Origin: an uncultured Pseudomonadales bacterium
Lineage (GTDB): Bacteria; Pseudomonadota; Gammaproteobacteria; Pseudomonadales; Azotimanducaceae
Assembly: GCA_958296295.1 (NCBI GenBank)
Contig: OY282460.1
Span: forward strand, 1,488,001 to 1,552,000
Direction: 5' to 3'
Length of the DNA: 64,000 nt
Every line of letters starts with the position of its first letter. Within the stretch, counting starts at the first letter, position 1. The notes below the pieces were generated by a model, which worked only from the letters and a program-made list of their open reading frames with translations, did not search any database and was not told the origin of the DNA. Both the position numbers and the translations under genes were made by a program. Shown here piece by piece: positions 18,117 to 26,507 of the stretch.

Positions 18117-19265
18117 TCAGACGAATCCGTACAACCGGGCCGCGTTGTCGCAGACGATCTTGCGCCGCGTCCGCTCGTCCAAGCCGGCCAGTTCGCGGTT
18201 GATGAACTCCTGCGAATCCGGCCACACGCCGTCCGGATGGGGAAAGTCGCTGCCCCACATCACGTTGTCTTCGCCAAGGATGTCGAGCAGCCGGATGCCG
18301 ATGGGGTCGCTCTGGTAGGTGGCGTAGCACTGGCGGCGCCAGTACCGCGATGGCTTCATGGCGAGCGTCAAGTCCTTGAATTGATCTTCCCATTCCAAGT
18401 CCATGTGCTCCAAGAGATAGGGAATCCAGCCGATGCCGCTCTCGCCGATCACCAGTCGCAGGCGGGGATGGGCCTCCAGCACGCCGCCGTAGATTATCTC
18501 CATGACGATCTTGGCCATCGCGAGCTGGAAGCCGGTGATGTGAACGGCGAACGCTTGGCGACGTTGCAGCGGGGCCAAAGCGGCCATGTCGTAGTCCATG
18601 CGCGGGCCGATGGTGTGGCAGTGCAGGGGCAGTCCGGCGGCTTCGGCGGCGGCCCACAATGGCGTCCAAGCGGGATCGAACAGCGGCGCCATCTCGTGCG
18701 TGTTCGCCACCTCGATGCCGCGCAGCACGCCGCGCCGGGCCACCCGTTCCACTTCCGCCACCGCTGCGGCGACGTCGTGGCTTGGAATGTTGCCGAGGCC
18801 GGCGCATCGCGCCGGCTCGGTGGCGCAGAAGTCCGCCAGCCAATCGTTGTAGATGCGCATCATCTCCGCCGCGGCTTCGTCGTCGCCGAGGCGCGTGGCC
18901 GCGCCGAGAATGCCGTACAGCACTTCCGCTTGCACGCCGTCCAAGTCCTGGTCCTTGATGCGCAGGCCGGGTTCCGTCAGCCGGCGGATGCCGCGTTCGC
19001 CGTCCGCGTAGAGGCCTTGCGCGGCCATGCGATCCGAACGGTGGATCTGGCCCGGCACATATCTGCGACCGGCGGAGCCCATGCCGTTTTGCAAACCGAA
19101 ACGGGCGCCGCCGTTGCTGACCCAATGGCGGCCGTCCTTCGTCTCCCGCACAAACGGCATGCGTTCCTTGAGCGCGGGACGCGCTTGGCGGACGAACAGG
19201 TCATCGGGCAGCCACGGCAGATCGATGTGGCAATCCGCGGAAATCACGCGATATGTCTTGGCCAT
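18117..19265 (-). CDS. Amidohydrolase-2 family metal-dependent hydrolase/decarboxylase (ACMSD-like)
   Basis: The 382-aa protein begins VISADCHIDLP, the N-terminal metal-binding strand of the amidohydrolase-2 superfamily. It continues with LPLHCHTIG, AVHITGFQ, IGESGIGWIPY and the diagnostic C-terminal MWGSDFPHPDG, with the catalytic Asp. Relatives include aminocarboxymuconate semialdehyde decarboxylase and other decarboxylases or hydrolases of aromatic breakdown products. The first motif has DCHID rather than the usual DxHxxEP. It stands alone on the minus strand, convergent with hisF and divergent from the lipoprotein gene. The substrate is unknown. Confidence 0.8.
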   Translation of the reverse strand: MAKTYRVISADCHIDLPWLPDDLFVRQARPALKERMPFVRETKDGRHWVSNGGARFGLQNGMGSAGRRYVPGQIHRSDRMAAQGLYADGERGIRRLTEPGLRIKDQDLDGVQAEVLYGILGAATRLGDDEAAAEMMRIYNDWLADFCATEPARCAGLGNIPSHDVAAAVAEVERVARRGVLRGIEVANTHEMAPLFDPAWTPLWAAAEAAGLPLHCHTIGPRMDYDMAALAPLQRRQAFAVHITGFQLAMAKIVMEIIYGGVLEAHPRLRLVIGESGIGWIPYLLEHMDLEWEDQFKDLTLAMKPSRYWRRQCYATYQSDPIGIRLLDILGEDNVMWGSDFPHPDGVWPDSQEFINRELAGLDERTRRKIVCDNAARLYGFV

Positions 19266-19384
19266 GGCCCTCGCGTCTCGATGCCTCGCTTTCGTCGCGG
19301 TGAACGCGCAACGATTCCGTGCGCCACTGGTGCGCCGCCTTTTGCTAGATTATGCGCCACTTCCGCACTCCGGTAGGCCCAGCC

Positions 19385-19921
19385 ATGTTTCCCAACATCC
19401 GCCCGCTGGTGGTGTCCTGTCTTGTCGCGCCCGTGTTGTTCGGCGGCTGCGCGACGTTGGATGTCCAAGCGCCGCCCGACGTCGATCTCGGCGGCGAGTG
19501 GATGCTCGACGCCTCTGCGAGTGGCGAGGCGCCGGACCTGGACGCCATTCGCCGTCGCGCCGATAGGGAACTGATGCGCGGCAAAGCGGCGGATCCGGCG
19601 ACCTCGGCCGCATTCGTGGTGCAGGACTTTCCCGTCTTGGCCGCCAAACGTCTGCGCATCGAGCAGGACGCGGACTCGATGGGCGTGTACTACGACGAGG
19701 GCGGCTACCGCGACGTTTCCTGGGGCGAGCGCGTTCGAGACCTTTGGACCGTCCGCGCGGGATGGTCGCAGGGCGCCCTTGTCGTGCGCTCCAGCCGTGG
19801 GCCGACCCGCGGCACGGAGACCTACACGCTGGAACAGAACGGTCGGCAGCTCCGGGTGGCGGTGACGGTTCGCTCCGGCGACGAACAGGTGGCCGTGGAG
19901 CGCGTCTATCGCCGCCAATGA
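19385..19921 (+). CDS. Putative lipoprotein of unknown function
   Basis: The 178-aa product starts MFPNIRPLVVSCLVAPVLFGGC, a type-II signal with lipobox LFGGC, so it is probably lipid-anchored in the envelope. I prefer ATG 19385 to the open-frame start at 19352 because it places the charged n-region correctly. The mature part (DLGGEWMLDASASGEAPDLDAI, then a beta-rich C-terminal half ending RVYRRQ) resembles no family I can name. It is divergent from the amidohydrolase and convergent with msrA, whose stop is 11 bases away. Confidence 0.65.
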   Translation: MFPNIRPLVVSCLVAPVLFGGCATLDVQAPPDVDLGGEWMLDASASGEAPDLDAIRRRADRELMRGKAADPATSAAFVVQDFPVLAAKRLRIEQDADSMGVYYDEGGYRDVSWGERVRDLWTVRAGWSQGALVVRSSRGPTRGTETYTLEQNGRQLRVAVTVRSGDEQVAVERVYRRQ

Positions 19922-19932
19922 CGCTCGGCGGG

Positions 19933-20592
19933 CTACTTCGCGGTTGCCGCCTCGGCCAGCGGCGAAACGGCGCAGGCGACGCCGGTGCCGCCGAGACCGC
20001 AATAGCCGTTTGGCACCTTCGCGAGGTATTGCTGGTGGTAGTGCTCGGCGTAGTAGAACGGTGGCGCGTCCGCGATCTCGGTGGTGATGGCGCCGAAGCC
20101 CCGGGCGGCTAGCGCCTGCTGGTAAGCGTCCCTCGAAGCGACCGCCAGGCGGTGTTGGTCTTGCCCGCACACGTAGAGCGCCGAGCGGTACTGGGTGCCG
20201 ACGTCGTTGCCTTGACGCATCCCCTGGGTGGGATCGTGAGCCTCCCAGAAAACGCGCAGCAAGTCCGCGTAGTCCACCCGGGCCGGGTCGAACACCGCCA
20301 GCACCACCTCGGCGTGGCCGGTGCGGCCTCCGCACACTTCCTCGTAAGTGGGATTCGGCGTCACGCCACCGGCGTAACCAACGGCCGTGGTGAGCACGCC
20401 CGGCGTCTCCCAGAACTTGCGCTCCGCGCCCCAAAAGCAGCCCATTCCGGCGAGGAAACGCTCGCTGCCGGCAGGGAACGGAGGTTCAAGCGGGGCGCCA
20501 TTGACGAAGTGGGCCGCTGGCACGGCCAACGGCGTCGCCCGTCCGGGCAATGCCTGGTGGGCGCTTGGCAGGTTGAGTTTACGCAGATTCAT
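19933..20592 (-). CDS. msrA: Peptide methionine sulfoxide reductase MsrA
   Basis: The 219-aa protein has the MsrA active site [10 protein letters not shown] with the nucleophilic Cys, then [27 protein letters not shown] and YHQQYLAK. It reduces the S-epimer of methionine sulfoxide in proteins. A C-terminal resolving Cys is present in [13 protein letters not shown] place the start at ATG 20592 ([11 protein letters not shown]), giving the roughly 40-residue N-terminal extension common to bacterial MsrA; the longer open frame is antisense to ampD codons. It lies 64 bases downstream of ampD on the same strand. Confidence 0.92.
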   Translation of the reverse strand: MNLRKLNLPSAHQALPGRATPLAVPAAHFVNGAPLEPPFPAGSERFLAGMGCFWGAERKFWETPGVLTTAVGYAGGVTPNPTYEEVCGGRTGHAEVVLAVFDPARVDYADLLRVFWEAHDPTQGMRQGNDVGTQYRSALYVCGQDQHRLAVASRDAYQQALAARGFGAITTEIADAPPFYYAEHYHQQYLAKVPNGYCGLGGTGVACAVSPLAEAATAK

Positions 20593-20656
20593 GTGGCGGC
20601 TGGAGTTCCAAACGGAGGGCCAAGCATAGTCGACTTGGGGCCGGAACAGTTGAATA

Positions 20657-21214
20657 TCACGCCAATGCGCCCAAAGCGGCGCGCAGGCGTGGCCAATCGA
20701 ACGACGGCCCCGGGTCCGTCTTGCGGCCCGGCGCGATGTCCGAGTGGCCGACCACTCGCCCGGGCGAGAGGGCGGGGTAGCGCCGGAACAACGCGTCGAG
20801 GATCCGGGCGAGGCGCTCGTACTGCGTATTGGTGTACGGCCGCTGGTCGCTGCCTTCGAGTTCCACGCCGATGGAGTAGTCGTTGCAGTTGGCGCGTCCC
20901 TTGTGCGCCGAGACGCCGGCATGCCAGGCGCGCCGGTGGAACGGGACGAACTGGGTCACGCGCCCCCAACGGGAAATTAGCAGATGGCTGGACACGCGCA
21001 CGTCGGCCAAGTCCGCGAGTTCCGGCGAGGCGGCTACGTCGAGCGTCCCTAGAAACAGACGCTCGACCAGTCCCGTGCCGAATCTGCCCGGTGGCAGCGA
21101 GATGCCGTGGACGACCACGAGCGAGACGTCCAGCGGAATCGGCCGATCGTTCGCGTGTGGCGAAGGCAGCCGCCGAACGCCGCGCAGCCAGTGATCGTCG
21201 TCCACCGTTGACAT
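20657..21214 (-). CDS. ampD: 1,6-anhydro-N-acetylmuramyl-L-alanine amidase AmpD
   Basis: The 185-aa protein matches AmpD in length and motifs: [14 protein letters not shown] with the first zinc His, [26 protein letters not shown], and [20 protein letters not shown] with the second zinc His and the zinc Asp. It cleaves the stem peptide from anhydromuropeptides in the cytoplasm during wall recycling, and through that affects beta-lactamase induction in species with AmpR. There is no signal peptide, as expected. The TK of the family GRKTDPGP motif is intact. It precedes msrA on the same strand. Confidence 0.93.
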   Translation of the reverse strand: MSTVDDDHWLRGVRRLPSPHANDRPIPLDVSLVVVHGISLPPGRFGTGLVERLFLGTLDVAASPELADLADVRVSSHLLISRWGRVTQFVPFHRRAWHAGVSAHKGRANCNDYSIGVELEGSDQRPYTNTQYERLARILDALFRRYPALSPGRVVGHSDIAPGRKTDPGPSFDWPRLRAALGALA

Positions 21215-21236
21215 GTCCCGTGTTCGTGACCTCCAG

Positions 21237-22176
21237 CTACGAAATCAGCGTCCGCTCTTCATGTAATGCGGCCCACGGTACCAGCGTCCCCGCGGAACGC
21301 GCCTGCGCGTCCTCGCCGCCGTAGACCACCGCCACACGGCATGGGAAGCTGGCCTCCAAGTGCCGGCGTACCCGGTTGGGGCCATCGAACAGGCTTGCCG
21401 AGGGCGTTGCGGCGGCTTTGGCCTCCAGCAGGGTGAGCCCGTCTTGGCGCTCGATAACCAGATCCACCTCGGTGCCATCGCGCGTGCGGTAGAAGGAGAG
21501 ACCGCGCGGGCCATCGCCACGGTTCATCATGTGCTTGTAGGTTTCCGAAACCACCCAGGACTCGAAGATCGCACCGCGCAACGGATGCGACCGTAGCTGA
21601 TCCGGCGTGCGAATGCCGAGCAGCCAGCAGGCGAGGCCGGTGTCGTAGAAGTGTAGTTTCGGCATCTTTACCAAGCGCTTGCCGACGTTGGGATGGAGAG
21701 GTGGCAGGCGGAAGACGATATAACCGGTTTCCAAAATGCTCAGCCAGTTCTTGGCTGTGGGTTGCGAGATGCCGCAGTCGTTGGCGAGAGACGAGTAGGA
21801 GGTGATGCACGGCGGTGCGCCCGGCCAGAGATTGGCTGACGGAATCCAGCAGCGCGAGGTTCTGCGAGCCAGTGAGAACCCAGCGACCGGGCGTCGGGCT
21901 ATCGTCAATGACGCCCTGCAAATAGGACAGCAAGTCTGGTGCCCGCTGCACCTCGTGAATGATGGCGCCACGGGCGAATCCGGCTAGGAAGGCGCGCGGG
22001 TCCTCCCGCGCGAATGCCCGAACGTCAACGGCTTCCAAGGAGACGTGGCGGTGGTTGGGGAACAGGTCGCGGCACAAGGTGGACTTGCCGCTTTGGCGTG
22101 GCCCGGTGAGGGTGATGGCCGGGAAACTGCGCGCCGCCCGCGTCAGCGCCGGCGCCAAGTCGCGTGGGACAGTCAT
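21237..22176 (-). pseudogene. Broken AAA ATPase with DUF4143-type C-terminal nuclease-like domain
   Basis: Two overlapping frames together make one protein. The N-terminal frame (from 22176) reads MTVPRDLAPALTRAARSFPA and has Walker A GPRQSGKST, a Walker-B-like AIIHEVQRAPDLL with His in place of the usual Asp, and GSQNLALLDSVSQSLAGR. The C-terminal frame (ending 21237) begins about TSYSSLANDCGISQPTAKNW and continues into FYDTGLACWLLGI and FYRTRDGTEVDLVIER. Roughly 100 residues normally found between these parts are missing, and the frame changes at about 21790-21820, so the gene has suffered an internal deletion with frameshift. Such ATPases are often poison-like or toxin-antitoxin-like accessory genes; the intact function is not established. 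Confidence 0.8.
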
Positions 22177-22218
22177 GGGCGGAGTAGTTCACAGGAAAGC
22201 GGCTAATTCTAACTGGCA

Positions 22219-22227
22219 TTTTCGATT
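22219..22227 (+). repeat. Left target-site duplication of the IS/MITE pair
   Basis: TTTTCGATT immediately precedes the left inverted repeat and recurs at 24031-24039 directly after the outer inverted repeat of the adjacent short element. It is a 9-bp direct repeat. Confidence 0.75.
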
Positions 22228-23765
22228 GGGTGTGCGACGTTTTAGTGCGCGAGCCGTCAGGCGGCCATTGGCGGCGGTTTGCGCCGACGGCGCCAGAAGT
22301 CGTCGTACCGTTCGTCGCGGACGCAGGAGCGCAACGCCATGACGTCGTTCGCGCCGGCCCGGCTCCAGCGCATGCCGGAGCACTTCAGTCGCTCCCCGAC
22401 CAGCGTCCGGCAGGAGCTCTCCACCATGCCCGAACCGATGAGCAGCCCCATCGCCCGGTACGCGGGGTAGCGCATCCGGCCGCGGTTGTTCTCCACATAG
22501 CCGACGCACTGGTCGGCGGTCTTGTCGCCGGCGTGCCGGCGCAGTTCCCGCAGCACGTCTTCGACGCGCCCCTCGGAGAGCGCCGCGCAGACCTTCTCCG
22601 ACCACGCCCGGCACAGCTCCGTGCCGGCGCCGTACACCGAGCGCCCCACTTCCCAGAGCCGCTCCCTCGCGTGCCAGATGTCCACTATGCAAACGGCGTT
22701 CGGGAACAGTTCCGCGGCGGCGTTCCAGATCCACTTCGCGCCGTCGGCGACGACCACCTGCCGCTTCGCCGCCGCGAACCCGAACCGCTCCGCGGCCCGC
22801 CAGAGCCGCCGCGCGAACGCCGACGGCTCCGCGTCCACGTCCCTCGACGCCGCGCTGTCGATCGCCGCCGTGTGCCGCGCCGAACCCGCGTCCCGCTCCG
22901 GCAGGCCGGTCTTCGCGTTCCGCCGCTCCGCCGTGTGGAACACCGCCACCTTCGCCTCCCGCGTCTTCGACGGCCGGCCGTCCTCCGCCGTCCCCGCGTC
23001 CCGCCGCACCACCGGCACGCCGGTGCCGTCCGGGCTGCAGTACATCGTCTCCGCCGGCGCTTCGCGCAGCGTCGGCGCCGACTCGTCCCACGCCGTGATC
23101 TCGCACCCGACCTGCTTCGCGGCCCGCTCCGTCCGCTTCGCCGTCGCCACGACGCCGGCCAGCCGCCAAAGGCGCGCCGCCGCCTTCGCGAAGCTCGTCT
23201 CCGACGCCAGCTCCGCCAGCGCCCACAGCACCGCCGGCGTTCCCCGCACGCCGTCCCGTCCCGCGATGCCCAGCACCTCGTCCAGAACATGCCGCCCGCC
23301 CTTCGAGCACCCGCACGTCCAGTAGCCGCGCCGCAGCGTCAGAAGGCCGAGCAGCGACAGCGGCGCCGTCGAGCGCGTGCCGCGCCGGACCATCGCGGAG
23401 CCGCAAGCCCCGCACGCCGGCGCCCCGGACTCCGCGTCCAGCGCCGACAGATTCTCCGAAACCCCCGCCGCCGCGCCGCCAAGCAGCGCGCCCCGCAGGT
23501 CCAGCTCGAACTCCCGGAACCCCCGCCCGCCGCCCAGAACCTCCCGGCAAAGCTCCCGGAACTCCGGCGACGACAACAGCAGCAGCCGCACCGCCGCCTC
23601 CAGAAAAGCCCACGCCTTCTTGCGCTCCAGCGCGTCCTGCGCCAACATCTCTTCCGTCATCGCGATTCCCTTCGCTGCGGTTGTACATACCCTCAGCTTA
23701 CTTGGGAATCGCGATGACTCCCCAAACCCGCTCGCAGCCCCCGCGCACTAAAACGTCGCACACCC
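22228..23765 (-). mobile_element. ISKra4-type insertion sequence (1538 bp)
   Basis: A perfect 24-bp terminal inverted repeat (GGGTGTGCGACGTTTTAGTG... at 22228-22251, complement at 23742-23765) brackets one transposase gene that nearly fills the element. The left flank is TTTTCGATT; the right flank is the unrelated CTGTCGCGG (23766-23774), so this copy alone has no target duplication. The transposase frame is intact, so the element could be active. Confidence 0.88.
22257..23660 (-). CDS. ISKra4 family transposase
   Basis: The 467-aa product carries the family's DDE core: YCSPDGTGVPVV with the first Asp, KTREAKVAVF, VVVADGAKWIWNAAAELFP with the second Asp, and VDIWHARERLWEVG. The C-terminal stretch GSGMVESSCRTLVGERLKCSGMRWSR holds the probable catalytic Glu. 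Zinc-like pairs (CGACGS, CGCSKGG) lie near residues 82 and 113. The frame is uninterrupted from ATG 23660 to 22257, ending only six bases inside the left inverted repeat, so the terminus and the coding region nearly touch. Confidence 0.9.
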   Translation of the reverse strand: MTEEMLAQDALERKKAWAFLEAAVRLLLLSSPEFRELCREVLGGGRGFREFELDLRGALLGGAAAGVSENLSALDAESGAPACGACGSAMVRRGTRSTAPLSLLGLLTLRRGYWTCGCSKGGRHVLDEVLGIAGRDGVRGTPAVLWALAELASETSFAKAAARLWRLAGVVATAKRTERAAKQVGCEITAWDESAPTLREAPAETMYCSPDGTGVPVVRRDAGTAEDGRPSKTREAKVAVFHTAERRNAKTGLPERDAGSARHTAAIDSAASRDVDAEPSAFARRLWRAAERFGFAAAKRQVVVADGAKWIWNAAAELFPNAVCIVDIWHARERLWEVGRSVYGAGTELCRAWSEKVCAALSEGRVEDVLRELRRHAGDKTADQCVGYVENNRGRMRYPAYRAMGLLIGSGMVESSCRTLVGERLKCSGMRWSRAGANDVMALRSCVRDERYDDFWRRRRKPPPMAA

Positions 23766-23774
23766 CTGTCGCGG

Positions 23775-24030
23775 GGGTGTGCGACGTATTTGTGCGCGAG
23801 CCGTCAGGCCGCCATTTGCGGTGGTTTGCGCGATGCGCCAGAAGTCCTCGCACCGTTCGCTGCGGACGCGGGAACGCAAGGCCATGACGTCGTTGGCACC
23901 GGCCCTGCTCCAGCGCATGTCGGGACACTTCCGGCTCGCCGACCAGCGCACGGCAGGAGCTGCGTACCGGGAGTCGCGGTGACTCTCCAAACCCTCGCAG
24001 CCCGCCCGCGCACAAAAACGTCGCACACCC
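23775..24030. mobile_element. 256-bp internally deleted relative of the neighbouring IS (MITE-like)
   Basis: The ends match the IS inverted repeats with few changes (GGGTGTGCGACGTATTTGTG... at 23775; complement ends at 24030). The first 170 bases align to the transposase 3' end of the IS (same order: end of frame, MTSL/ALRS codons, CSGMRWSRAG codons), and the last 70 align to the region 5' of the transposase gene. The middle, about 1.3 kb, is gone. The sequence differs visibly from its neighbour, so it was not made from this copy by a recent deletion. It cannot encode transposase and would depend on one supplied in trans. Confidence 0.82.
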
Positions 24031-24039
24031 TTTTCGATT
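24031..24039 (+). repeat. Right target-site duplication of the IS/MITE pair
   Basis: TTTTCGATT here repeats the sequence at 22219-22227, at the outer edge of the short element. Confidence 0.75.
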
Positions 24040-24058
24040 AGCCGCATCGACGTCTTGC

Positions 24059-24079
24059 GGGCCCGCGGGCCCCATGGGG
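24059..24079. other. Overlapping GC palindromes
   Basis: GGGCCCGCGGGCCC (24059-24072) is a perfect 14-bp palindrome and overlaps a second one, CCCCATGGGG (24070-24079). They lie just outside the MITE and before the 3' end of the secreted hypothetical gene, where they could act as a terminator-like hairpin. No T-tract follows. Confidence 0.4.
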
Positions 24080-24093
24080 GGGCATAGCCGCGG

Positions 24094-24594
24094 TCACTTC
24101 TTTGGCTTAACGCATCTGAAATCCGACGTCTCGTGGTTGTAATAGCTCCTGTCACCATCCATGGTCAAACCAATGCTTGAATCCCCCTGCACGGTATCGC
24201 CATCCTGCTGACAGGTTTGGTATTCGTCGTATAGCTGCTGCTCCCATTTGCCGCTATCAGACGCCATCTTGATGCGCACGGTGAAAACGTCAGGCGCATC
24301 GGATGCTTCGAACACCATGTCGCACACTACTCTGGGAGCGTCGCCCGTCTCTTGCGAACTACAGCCCGTGATCGTCAAGTCGCCCGGAATCGAGATTGAA
24401 GCGAACGATCCGACGCGCGTTCGCTCCTTGAGTTCCGGCGAGTAGCCGGGGTCCAGGCTGTCGTCCGGTGTCGGTGGTTCAGTGATCTCCGCACGGTCTT
24501 GGGCATGACCAAGACCGCAGATGACGGCAATCAACAGTGCCAAGATGGCCGCTTGTCGATGTTCGAACTTCACTTCAAACCTCCAGCTCTTCAC
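24094..24594 (-). CDS. Secreted hypothetical protein
   Basis: The 166-aa product has a signal peptide (KFEHRQAAILALLIAVICGLGHAQ) followed by a Pro/Asp-rich spacer (ITEPPTPDDSLDPGYSPELK) and a domain with five Cys. The Cys lie in DLTITGCSSQ, VVCDMVF, YQTCQQDG and near the end in DFRCVKPKK, allowing disulfides in the periplasm. I do not recognise the family. It is divergent from nadC, and its codon use is less GC-biased than its neighbours (many Asp-GAT and Ser-TCA), which may mean later acquisition. Existence of the gene is likely from the signal peptide and position; function is unknown. Confidence 0.55.
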   Translation of the reverse strand: MKSWRFEVKFEHRQAAILALLIAVICGLGHAQDRAEITEPPTPDDSLDPGYSPELKERTRVGSFASISIPGDLTITGCSSQETGDAPRVVCDMVFEASDAPDVFTVRIKMASDSGKWEQQLYDEYQTCQQDGDTVQGDSSIGLTMDGDRSYYNHETSDFRCVKPKK

Positions 24595-24761
24595 GACACG
24601 CCCACAACATATGCCTACGCCTGCGGCCGTGCAAGTCCGGCGAGCGGCCTCCTGCCAACGTATACTGTTTCCGTGAGTGTTTGCGCGTCATCGCCCGCCG
24701 GCCATGCGGCCATTTCGCCGGCCGCTGCGAGCCAGGACAAACGATCCGCCCGTTGGCGCCA

Positions 24762-25637
24762 ATGACTTGCCTTGCACGCCCCCCCGCCGCCGAGCAGATC
24801 GAACGCGACGTTCGCGCGGCGCTGCGTGAGGATGTCGGCCCCGGCGACATCAGCGCCCGGCTGATCGCGCCTGACGCCCAAGCCCGCGCCCGGGTCATAA
24901 CGCGCGCCGACGGCGTTTTTTGCGGTCGGCCCTGGGTGGAGGAGGCTTGCCGCCAAGTGGATGGGCGCATCGTCCTCGATTGGCGCGTGCGAGACGGTTC
25001 GCCCGTTGCCGCCGGGGCGCTCCTGCTGTCGCTTGCCGGCCCGGCGCGCGGCCTTCTCACGGTGGAGCGCACGGCGCTCAACTTCACGCAACTGCTATCG
25101 GCCACCGCCACGCGCGCCAGTCGGTTCGTGGCGGCGGTCGCCGGCACCGGCGCGGTGGTGTTGGACACCCGCAAGACGCTGCCGGGTTTGCGCGCGGCGC
25201 AAAAGTACGCGGTGCGCGTTGGCGGCGCCCGCAACCACCGCATGGGGCTGTTCGACCGTTATCTCCTGAAGGAGAACCACATCGCCGCCGCCGGCGGCAT
25301 CGCCCAGGCGGTGTCCGCGGCCAAGCGCGCGCGATCTGGCAAGGGGGTGCAAGTGGAAGTGGAAACCTTGGAGCAGCTGGAGGAAGCCGTTGTCGCCGGC
25401 GCTGACCTCGTGCTGCTCGACAACCACTCGCTGGCCGGGTTGCGGGCGGCGGTGGAGCAAGCCGCCGGACGAGTGCCTTTGGAGGCGTCCGGCGGCGTCA
25501 CGTTGGACAATGTGGCAGCCGTGGCGCGCACCGGCGTGGACTTCGTGTCGGTCGGCAGCATGACGAAGAACGTCACCTCCCTCGACCTGTCCATGCGGCT
25601 GGAGCTTGACGACGCCGGCGCACCGCTGCGGGACTGA
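24762..25637 (+). CDS. nadC: Nicotinate-nucleotide pyrophosphorylase (quinolinate phosphoribosyltransferase) NadC
   Basis: The 291-aa protein has the NadC pattern: REDVGPGDISARLI, ERTALNFTQLLSATATR, the substrate-binding VLDTRKTLPGLRAAQKYAVRVGGARNHRMGL (split across residues near 140-170), LLKENHI, and the C-terminal phosphate site VSVGSMTKNV. It joins quinolinate and PRPP to give nicotinate mononucleotide for NAD synthesis. I start at ATG 24762; the longer open frame is antisense to the divergent secreted protein. It converges on the RNA ligase gene with three bases between stops. Confidence 0.95.
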   Translation: MTCLARPPAAEQIERDVRAALREDVGPGDISARLIAPDAQARARVITRADGVFCGRPWVEEACRQVDGRIVLDWRVRDGSPVAAGALLLSLAGPARGLLTVERTALNFTQLLSATATRASRFVAAVAGTGAVVLDTRKTLPGLRAAQKYAVRVGGARNHRMGLFDRYLLKENHIAAAGGIAQAVSAAKRARSGKGVQVEVETLEQLEEAVVAGADLVLLDNHSLAGLRAAVEQAAGRVPLEASGGVTLDNVAAVARTGVDFVSVGSMTKNVTSLDLSMRLELDDAGAPLRD

Positions 25638-25640
25638 GGA

Positions 25641-26291
25641 TCAGGCAGCCCGACCCACGATCCGGCAGGGCCTCCACTTGCGTGTCCAATGCTCGTCCGT
25701 CCGCACATGCCCAGGCCGCACGCTCTTGCAAACGCAATCTTGGAACCGCGCTCCCGGGAATCGTCGCGCCAACCTCATCACGACGCCTTCCCGCTCTCCC
25801 CCGAGGCTGGAAGGGTCGTCGTGGGCCCGCGACATGAACGCGCTGATCTCGGCCACCGACCTGAAGCGCCCTTGGAATAGAACCGGCACGACCGGTATGT
25901 CGCGTTGCTTGGCGTACTCCAATACGTCGGCGAACGCCGCGAACGCCCCGTCAGCTTCCCGCAGGGCGAACGCGTGGAAGGTGGCCCGCTCCGGCACAGG
26001 CGCGTACTCGATGCTATGCACCCCGTAGATGTCCTCGCCGTACAGCCAGACGTCGGGCTCCGTCACCTTCCAAGCGTGGTGCTTCTTCACCATCGCCATC
26101 CACTTCGCATCGGATGGCGCCGACACGCTGCGCGAGTACACCTTGCCGGCATGGAGCAGCGTGTTCCCACCGTCGAGCTTCTCGGTCACCACCACATCCT
26201 CCCCCACGAACCGATCCGGGTTCGCGTGGACGTCGTCACCGCGGCCAACCGTTGGAGACCACGGCCAGTATGGAGTGCTTGGGTACTTCAT
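25641..26291 (-). CDS. RNA ligase family protein (Rnl2-like nucleotidyltransferase)
   Basis: The 216-aa protein shows the covalent nucleotidyltransferase motifs in order: motif I VVTEKLDGGNTLL with the adenylated Lys, motif III/IIIa DVWLYGEDIYGVHSIEY and FHAFALRE, motif IV REGVVMRLARRF, and motif V VCKSVRPGHV. This is the core of T4 Rnl2-type RNA ligases (PF09414), without extra C-terminal domains. I start at ATG 26291 (MKYPSTPYWPWSP). It should seal nicked or broken RNA through an adenylated intermediate; the cellular target is unknown. It lies 35 bases downstream of, and on the same strand as, tRNA-Thr, which invites a tRNA-repair hypothesis but proves nothing. Confidence 0.82.
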   Translation of the reverse strand: MKYPSTPYWPWSPTVGRGDDVHANPDRFVGEDVVVTEKLDGGNTLLHAGKVYSRSVSAPSDAKWMAMVKKHHAWKVTEPDVWLYGEDIYGVHSIEYAPVPERATFHAFALREADGAFAAFADVLEYAKQRDIPVVPVLFQGRFRSVAEISAFMSRAHDDPSSLGGEREGVVMRLARRFPGARFQDCVCKSVRPGHVRTDEHWTRKWRPCRIVGRAA

Positions 26292-26325
26292 GTGCTGTGC
26301 CGCCACGGTGCGGCTGGCCAAGGTC

Positions 26326-26402
<77 letters not shown>

Positions 26403-26507
26403 CACTGGCGAAACGGCGGCTATTGTATCCCGACGTGGCGGGGTTCGCTTGGGCGGCGGCAACGTGCGCGGCGCAGAGCGGCGCCGGGTGTGCGGCGCGG
26501 CTTGGCC

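Noticed and set aside
22230..23717. 495-aa open frame antisense to the transposase
   Set aside because: The minus-strand frame has the complete transposase core; the antisense one is Arg/Pro-rich with no motif.
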